Shown here: piece by piece, positions 15,101 to 17,865 of the stretch
Layout of the letters: each line of letters starts with the position of its first letter
How positions within the stretch are numbered: position 1 is the first letter of the stretch
DNA from: Clostridia bacterium
GTDB lineage: Bacteria; Bacillota_A; Clostridia; Christensenellales; CAG-138
Assembly (NCBI GenBank): GCA_017553815.1
Contig: JAFZJT010000174.1
Location: 1-17,865, forward strand
Reading direction: 5' to 3'
Length of the DNA: 17,865 nt
Translations under genes and position numbers: made by a program
The notes under the pieces: generated by a model
Databases searched by the model: none
The model's input: the letters and a program-made list of their open reading frames with translations, nothing else
What the model was told of the DNA's origin: nothing

Positions 15101-15121
15101 ATAATTGTTGAGTGTTTTTCC

Positions 15122-15141
15122 TACCACATTTCTACCACATT
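15122..15141 (+). repeat. Paired TACCACATT motifs, left flank of the island
   Basis: Two exact TACCACATT copies start at 15122 and 15133, 11 bases apart. A matching pair follows the partial tRNA copy at 17795-17814, at the same distance from the core to within one base. They may be arm-type recombinase sites. Confidence 0.6.
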
Positions 15142-15186
15142 TTCGACTTCTGAAAACATGACATCCTCGTTTATCGATCAACTCAG

Positions 15187-15211
15187 CGAAGGCAAATCGC
15201 CTTCGTTTTTT
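15187..15211 (+). terminator. Hairpin with T-run in the island's left flank
   Basis: CGAAGGC (15187-15193) pairs with GCCTTCG (15199-15205) around AAATC, followed by six T residues. No complete gene precedes it, so it may be left over from a lost gene. Confidence 0.65.
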
Positions 15212-15229
15212 CTGTTTTTGGAGCAACTT

Positions 15230-15248
15230 TACTACATTTTACCACATT
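15230..15248 (+). repeat. Paired TACnACATT motifs, second left pair
   Basis: TACTACATT (15230-15238) and TACCACATT (15240-15248) have the same orientation as the other pairs, spaced 10 bases. Confidence 0.5.
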
Positions 15249-15610
15249 TTCTTTACAACACTATGAAGCAGCCGAGCGCGAACCGCTGATAATGAAGGAT
15301 TTTTCGCCGACTGTTCAATCAGTGCACAGTTAAAAACAGAGACTCATTTTCGCGCTCAAATAAAATATATTTTTCAAAAATGTCCGATTTTACCAGCCAC
15401 CCCCCTCTTTTTTGGCCTTACTTTATGAGTGGACTTTTTCACAGCACCCTCCGCTCCTTGACAACTTCATAGCCAAATCGGGTAACAACATAATGATACT
15501 TCCGCCTTGAACGCTTCACAGCATTGGGCGGCTCGGCATAAGCATGCGTGGGTCTGAGATAGGACATGCGTGAGGACGACGGCTCGATGAGGTAAAACTT
15601 TTATTCCATT
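15249..15610. other. Gene-free left interior of the island
   Basis: I see no gene, RNA or clear repeat here. A consensus TTGACA at 15458-15463 has no matching -10 at a usual distance. The only feature that clearly serves a gene comes just after: TGGAGG at 15611-15616, the ribosome site of the parA remnant. Confidence 0.5.
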
Positions 15611-15623
15611 TGGAGGCAAACCC

Positions 15624-15845
15624 ATGACCAAAGTTATCGCAATAGCGAACCAAAAGGGCGGCGTTGGCAAAACCTCCACCACCGTCAACCTGAGCGCAGG
15701 ACTTGTGAGAGCCGGGTATTCCGTGCTTGCAATAGACTTCGATCCGCAGGCCAATCTCACAATGGCGCTCGGCTTTAAGAATCCCGACGATATGGGCTAT
15801 ACGGTTTCAAGCGTTCTTGCAAAGGCAATGAACGAGGAACCAATT
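15624..15845 (+). pseudogene. Truncated ParA/Soj-type partition ATPase
   Basis: The first 74 codons encode the N-terminus of a ParA-family ATPase: deviant Walker [10 protein letters not shown] (residues 11-19), [12 protein letters not shown] and the switch-proximal [17 protein letters not shown] sits well before the ATG. After EEPI the sequence changes abruptly to integrase-derived DNA in another frame, and the parA frame stops at 15885-15887 after 13 unrelated residues. Normal ParA proteins are about 250 residues, so roughly 70% is missing, including later catalytic and DNA-binding parts. Such genes partition plasmids or integrative elements, so this fragment shows the element once carried plasmid-like maintenance functions. 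Confidence 0.85.
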
Positions 15846-15945
15846 AGAAGTCACGCTCGACATCTATACCCATCTGACCAAGTTTAAGGAGGATGCTGCA
15901 ATAGCAGCGTTGAATACTCACCTGAATAATCGCATTTCGGACTAA
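15844..15945 (+). pseudogene. C-terminal remnant of a tyrosine integrase
   Basis: In the frame one base off parA, 32 codons read [17 protein letters not shown], then AIAALNTHLNNRISD and a stop at 15943-15945. The TLDIYTHL segment is the hallmark end of phage-type tyrosine recombinases, with the catalytic tyrosine at 15865-15867, and the following helix fits the usual tail. Everything upstream in this frame, including the Arg/His catalytic residues, is gone. The join to parA at about 15845 is therefore a deletion scar. A terminator hairpin follows. This is probably the integrase that inserted the element, although its specificity cannot be read from the tail. Confidence 0.8.
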
Positions 15946-15970
15946 ACCATCGTAACTCCACATAACATTA

Positions 15971-16005
15971 GTCGCCATCAAAACAATATGGCGGCTTTTG
16001 TTTTT
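15971..16005 (+). terminator. Terminator after the integrase remnant
   Basis: GTCGCCAT (15971-15978) pairs with ATGGCGGC (15988-15995), including one G-T pair, followed by TTTTGTTTTT. It insulates hipBA from upstream transcription. Confidence 0.75.
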
Positions 16006-16012
16006 ATCAAGA

Positions 16013-16026
16013 GCTAACATATTAAC
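16013..16026. promoter_or_regulatory. Upstream half-degenerate hipBA operator
   Basis: GCTAACATATTAAC matches the operator at 16054-16067 (GCTAA-N4-TTAGC) except in the spacer and at one arm position. It lies 41 bases upstream, about four helical turns, so it would lie on the same DNA face. Confidence 0.5.
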
Positions 16027-16032
16027 ATTCAA

Positions 16033-16061
16033 TTGACAAATAAATAAAAAAGTGCTAAAAT
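16033..16061 (+). promoter_or_regulatory. Promoter of hipBA
   Basis: Consensus TTGACA (16033-16038), a 17-base spacer and TAAAAT (16056-16061) form a strong promoter. The -10 is covered by the palindrome at 16054-16067. Confidence 0.85.
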
Positions 16062-16067
16062 ATTAGC
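16054..16067. promoter_or_regulatory. hipBA operator over the -10
   Basis: GCTAA-AATA-TTAGC is a perfect 5-bp-arm inverted repeat overlapping the -10 hexamer. This is the expected place for HipB autorepression. Confidence 0.6.
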
Positions 16068-16084
16068 GTTAGGTGGTGAAGAAA

Positions 16085-16357
16085 ATGCTTCTAAAAACTC
16101 CATACGAACTTGTTGTGGATGTTGCCTCGCGTTTCAGGCGCGTCCGAAAAGCAAAGAATATAACGGTGAAGGCTTTGAGCGAGAAAAGCGGAGTTCCATA
16201 CTCAACAATAAGGCGGTTTGAAAGCAGCGGCGAAATATCCTTTGTTTCGCTCGTTAAGCTTGCATCCGCTATCGGTGAGGACGGGCAGATAACCGCGCTT
16301 TTCGCCGAGAGCATTCCCGCGTCGATCGAGGAGGTAATTCGTGGAAACCGAAAATAG
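16085..16357 (+). CDS. hipB: HipB-type antitoxin, XRE-family repressor
   Basis: The 90-residue protein carries a helix-turn-helix: VASRFRRVRKAKNITVKALSEKSG, then the recognition helix VPYSTIRRFESSG and the FVSLVKLASAIG helix. HipB antitoxins bind and inhibit the HipA kinase and repress the operon. Placement directly before hipA with a 17-base overlap, and an operator over the promoter, support this role. AGGTGG (16071-16076) is correctly spaced from ATG 16085; the in-frame GTG codons at 16073 and 16076 lie within that site and are less likely. It is intact and differs from the other XRE protein in this window. Confidence 0.85.
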   Translation: MLLKTPYELVVDVASRFRRVRKAKNITVKALSEKSGVPYSTIRRFESSGEISFVSLVKLASAIGEDGQITALFAESIPASIEEVIRGNRK

Positions 16358-17471
16358 GATCGAAAGATTGGAAGTTTACTATTCGGGTCGTCATGTAGGT
16401 TCAATGGCTCCATACAAAAAATACGCGACCGCTTTTGAATATTCCCGCGAATGGCTTCGGGACGGGTTTTCAGTAAGCCCATTCTCGCTTCCGCTTGAGG
16501 ACGGCGTCAAAATTGCAAAGCCCGATCCGTTCAACGGCCTGTTCGGGATCTTTTTCGATTCCCTTCCCGATGGTTGGGGCAGGCTGCTCGTTGACCGAAT
16601 GCTCCGCAAGCAAGGCATAGACCCTTCGGAGATCGATCCCCTGTTCAGGCTTTCCATCGTTGGCAGCTCCGGCATGGGCGCGCTTGAATACAGACCGGTG
16701 TATAAATGGAAAACTTCCGATTTAACAAACGATCTCGACCGACTTGCTGAGGAGTGTAAAAAGATTCTTCGCTCTGAGGAATCAGACGATCTGGACACGC
16801 TTTTCGCGCTTGGCGGTTCGTCCGGAGGCGCTCGCCCTAAGGTCATGGTTAAGCTCGACGATGGTGACTGGATAATCAAATTCCCTTCATCCGCCGACCC
16901 GGACGATATAGGGCTGATGGAATACGAATACAACCTGTGCGCCAAAGCCTGCGAGATCGATGTGCCTGATGTAAAGCTGTTTCCTTCTTCAAAATGTGCA
17001 GGCTATTTCGGCAGCAAGCGTTTTGACAGAGTAAATGACGGAACCGATGTGCGCAAGCTCCATATGGCGTCCGCGTCGGCTCTGCTCGAGGTTTCGCACC
17101 GTATTCCTTCGCTCGATTATACCTCACTCATGGCGCTCACTTGGCAGCTTACAAGGGAAGCCGCCGAGCTTGAGAAGCTGTTTACGCTGATGTGCTTCAA
17201 TGTGTTTGCACACAACAGGGACGATCATTCCAATAATTTCAGCTTTCTTTACGATAAGGGAAATTGGCGGCTTTCCCCCGCATATGACCTTACCTATTCC
17301 AACTCCATCGGCGGCGAACACGCAACAACCGTCGCAGGAGAAGGACGAAACCCCGCAACGAAGGATATACTTGCCGTTGCAAAGAAGGCAGGAATAAAGG
17401 AGTCGCGCGCAAGGGTGATTGCGGAAATGGTGCAGGAAACGGTGGATGACAGGCTTTGCAAGTACCTATGA
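16341..17471 (+). CDS. hipA: HipA-type serine/threonine kinase toxin
   Basis: HipA kinases phosphorylate translation factors or tRNA synthetases (GltX in E. coli) and so induce growth arrest and persistence. The 376-residue product has the N-terminal HipA subdomain (LEVYYSGRHVGSMAPY; FSLPL; FFDSLPDGWGRLLVDRML, about 10-90). A glycine-rich loop GGSSGGARPK (158-167) has serines where autophosphorylation occurs in the family. The strand lysine is WIIKF (K180). The catalytic loop NRDDHSNN contains D294 and N299, and the metal-binding aspartate is in LSPAYDL (D316). All key residues are present, so it is likely active. It is shorter than E. coli HipA (about 440). The start is GTG 16341 after GAGGAGG and overlaps hipB. 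The cellular target cannot be inferred. Confidence 0.93.
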   Translation: METENRIERLEVYYSGRHVGSMAPYKKYATAFEYSREWLRDGFSVSPFSLPLEDGVKIAKPDPFNGLFGIFFDSLPDGWGRLLVDRMLRKQGIDPSEIDPLFRLSIVGSSGMGALEYRPVYKWKTSDLTNDLDRLAEECKKILRSEESDDLDTLFALGGSSGGARPKVMVKLDDGDWIIKFPSSADPDDIGLMEYEYNLCAKACEIDVPDVKLFPSSKCAGYFGSKRFDRVNDGTDVRKLHMASASALLEVSHRIPSLDYTSLMALTWQLTREAAELEKLFTLMCFNVFAHNRDDHSNNFSFLYDKGNWRLSPAYDLTYSNSIGGEHATTVAGEGRNPATKDILAVAKKAGIKESRARVIAEMVQETVDDRLCKYL

Positions 17472-17539
17472 TAAAACAATCGGTATCGCAGCGGTTAAGA
17501 CAAATGCATGCGACGTGTGTCAACGATTACGATATGTGT

Positions 17540-17559
17540 TGCTACATTTTTACCACATA
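17540..17559 (+). repeat. Paired TnCnACAT motifs near the right end of the island
   Basis: TGCTACATT (17540-17548) and TACCACATA (17551-17559) resemble the TACCACATT pairs at 11-base spacing. They lie about 130 bases before the right core, where a second set of recombinase arm sites would be expected. Confidence 0.45.
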
Positions 17560-17687
17560 ATTATCTTGAATAGTGTGTATAATGAGCATAATTCAAGCAT
17601 TGGAGTTCGTTGGCAAAAACCTCAAAAATCCTTTATAAGCAATTAATTCAGTATTTATATTTGTTTTTTAAGCCTTCGGAGAAGACC

Positions 17688-17733
17688 ACTCCGACTCTGA
17701 AGGTTCCGAGTTCAAATCTCGGCAGGTACGCCA
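17688..17733 (+). repeat. Right attachment core, partial tRNA-Arg copy
   Basis: This repeats tRNA-Arg bases 15014-15059 with two mismatches. It contains the anticodon loop, the 3' half of the anticodon stem, the T-arm and the 3' acceptor with CCA, but no 5' half. It cannot make a tRNA and is best read as the far-side att site. Confidence 0.85.
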
Positions 17734-17765
17734 AATAATCCCGTTAATCATTAGATTTTCTGGAT

Positions 17766-17841
17766 TTCGTTTTATAATTGTTAGTCCGTTTTACTACCAC
17801 ATTTATACCACATTTTTCACTTTCAAAAAGCCGACATCCTC
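17766..17841 (+). repeat. Second copy of the post-tRNA flank, with TACCACATT pair
   Basis: TTCGTTTTATAATTGTT (17766-17782), two TACCACATT motifs (17795-17803, 17806-17814) and GACATCCTC (17833-17841) recur in the same order and at the same distances from the core, within one base, as at 15093-15168. This indicates a second, related element beginning here and running off the window. Confidence 0.7.
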
Positions 17842-17865
17842 ATTTTATAAGCGCATTAGAACAAA

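Larger units (their letters stand above)
15014..17733. mobile_element. Relic integrative element at tRNA-Arg(CCG), ~2.7 kb
   Basis: The element is bounded by a 46-base direct repeat: 15014-15059 (anticodon loop to CCA of the tRNA) and 17688-17733, identical except at two positions (15031/17705 and 15040/17714). This is the usual footprint of tyrosine-recombinase insertion into a tRNA 3' half. Inside are a truncated parA, the C-terminal 32 codons of a tyrosine integrase and an intact hipBA operon. Nothing inside can encode a whole integrase, so the element is probably immobile on its own. Paired 9-bp motifs near both ends look like recombinase arm sites. Confidence 0.8.

Noticed and set aside
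14867..15226. Minus-strand frame containing EIRTRDLQSRSLTLYPAELQ
   Set aside because: This peptide is the antisense translation of the tRNA-Arg gene, a common false gene call.
15122..15248. CRISPR array or plasmid origin iterons for the TACCACATT copies
   Set aside because: Units are 9 bases with 1-2 base gaps, in isolated pairs, with no spacers, cas genes or replication initiator. Arm-type sites fit their position better.
15458..15494. Promoter for parA from TTGACA at 15458
   Set aside because: No -10 hexamer lies at 16-18 bases; the nearest CATAAT is 25 bases away.
17565..17597. Terminator of hipA from CTTGAAT/ATTCAAG
   Set aside because: The 7-bp AT-rich stem has a 19-base loop and no T-run.
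17688..17733. Second tRNA-Arg gene
   Set aside because: Only the 3' half is present; the bases before it cannot form the D-arm or the 5' acceptor strand.

Overview
This window looks like chromosomal DNA of an uncultured member of the Clostridia (Bacillota), probably gut-associated. The evidence is indirect. PolA has lost its proofreading residues, as in many Gram-positive bacteria. There are two lipoproteins with lipoboxes, a DUF1292 protein, a large secreted protein with Big_2 and InlB-type repeats, strong Shine-Dalgarno sites and TATAAT promoters, and a palindromic intergenic repeat of a style I associate with gut Clostridia. I cannot name a species.

Layout. (1) 2-1762 is the 3' part of a large extracellular protein: the end of a caspase/CHAT-like domain, a Big_2 domain, then two copies of an unrecognised ~143-residue module around an InlB-type repeat. 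(2) 1843-5698 holds an isolated DNA-packaging set: a small-terminase-like gene on the minus strand, and terminase large subunit and portal on the plus strand. No other virion gene is nearby, and strong hairpins follow the portal. (3) 5900-6844 holds a three-helix membrane protein and a divergent XRE-family repressor, with two tandem palindromic operators between them. (4) 6866-12532 is a housekeeping run: polA, coaE, a membrane-anchored lytic transglycosylase and an orphan peptide-type substrate-binding lipoprotein whose start overlaps the preceding gene. (5) 12547-14820 holds single genes with their own signals: a cysteine-rich DUF1292 protein, a proline-spacer lipoprotein of mixed composition, and a CPBP intramembrane protease preceded by a multi-hairpin repeat. 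(6) 14983-17865 is a tRNA-Arg(CCG) gene with a relic integrative element. The 3' part of the tRNA (anticodon loop to CCA) is repeated at 17688-17733. Between the copies lie a truncated parA, the last 32 codons of a tyrosine integrase, and an intact hipB-hipA toxin-antitoxin operon.

How the genes fit together. PolA, CoaE and the transglycosylase/binding-protein pair look like an ordinary co-transcribed chromosomal block. The terminase/portal set and the tRNA-Arg island are two separate mobile-element residues. In the island, the sequence after the tRNA and the sequence after its partial copy align collinearly, including paired TACCACATT motifs. This suggests two related elements integrated one after the other at the same tRNA, with the second continuing past the right edge. 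HipBA is the only apparently functional cargo left and may be what keeps the relic in place.

The items most worth a second look are the paired 9-bp motifs flanking the island cores, the parA/integrase deletion scar, the terminase-portal set without a phage, the operator-controlled membrane protein/XRE pair, and the duplicated module in the surface protein.
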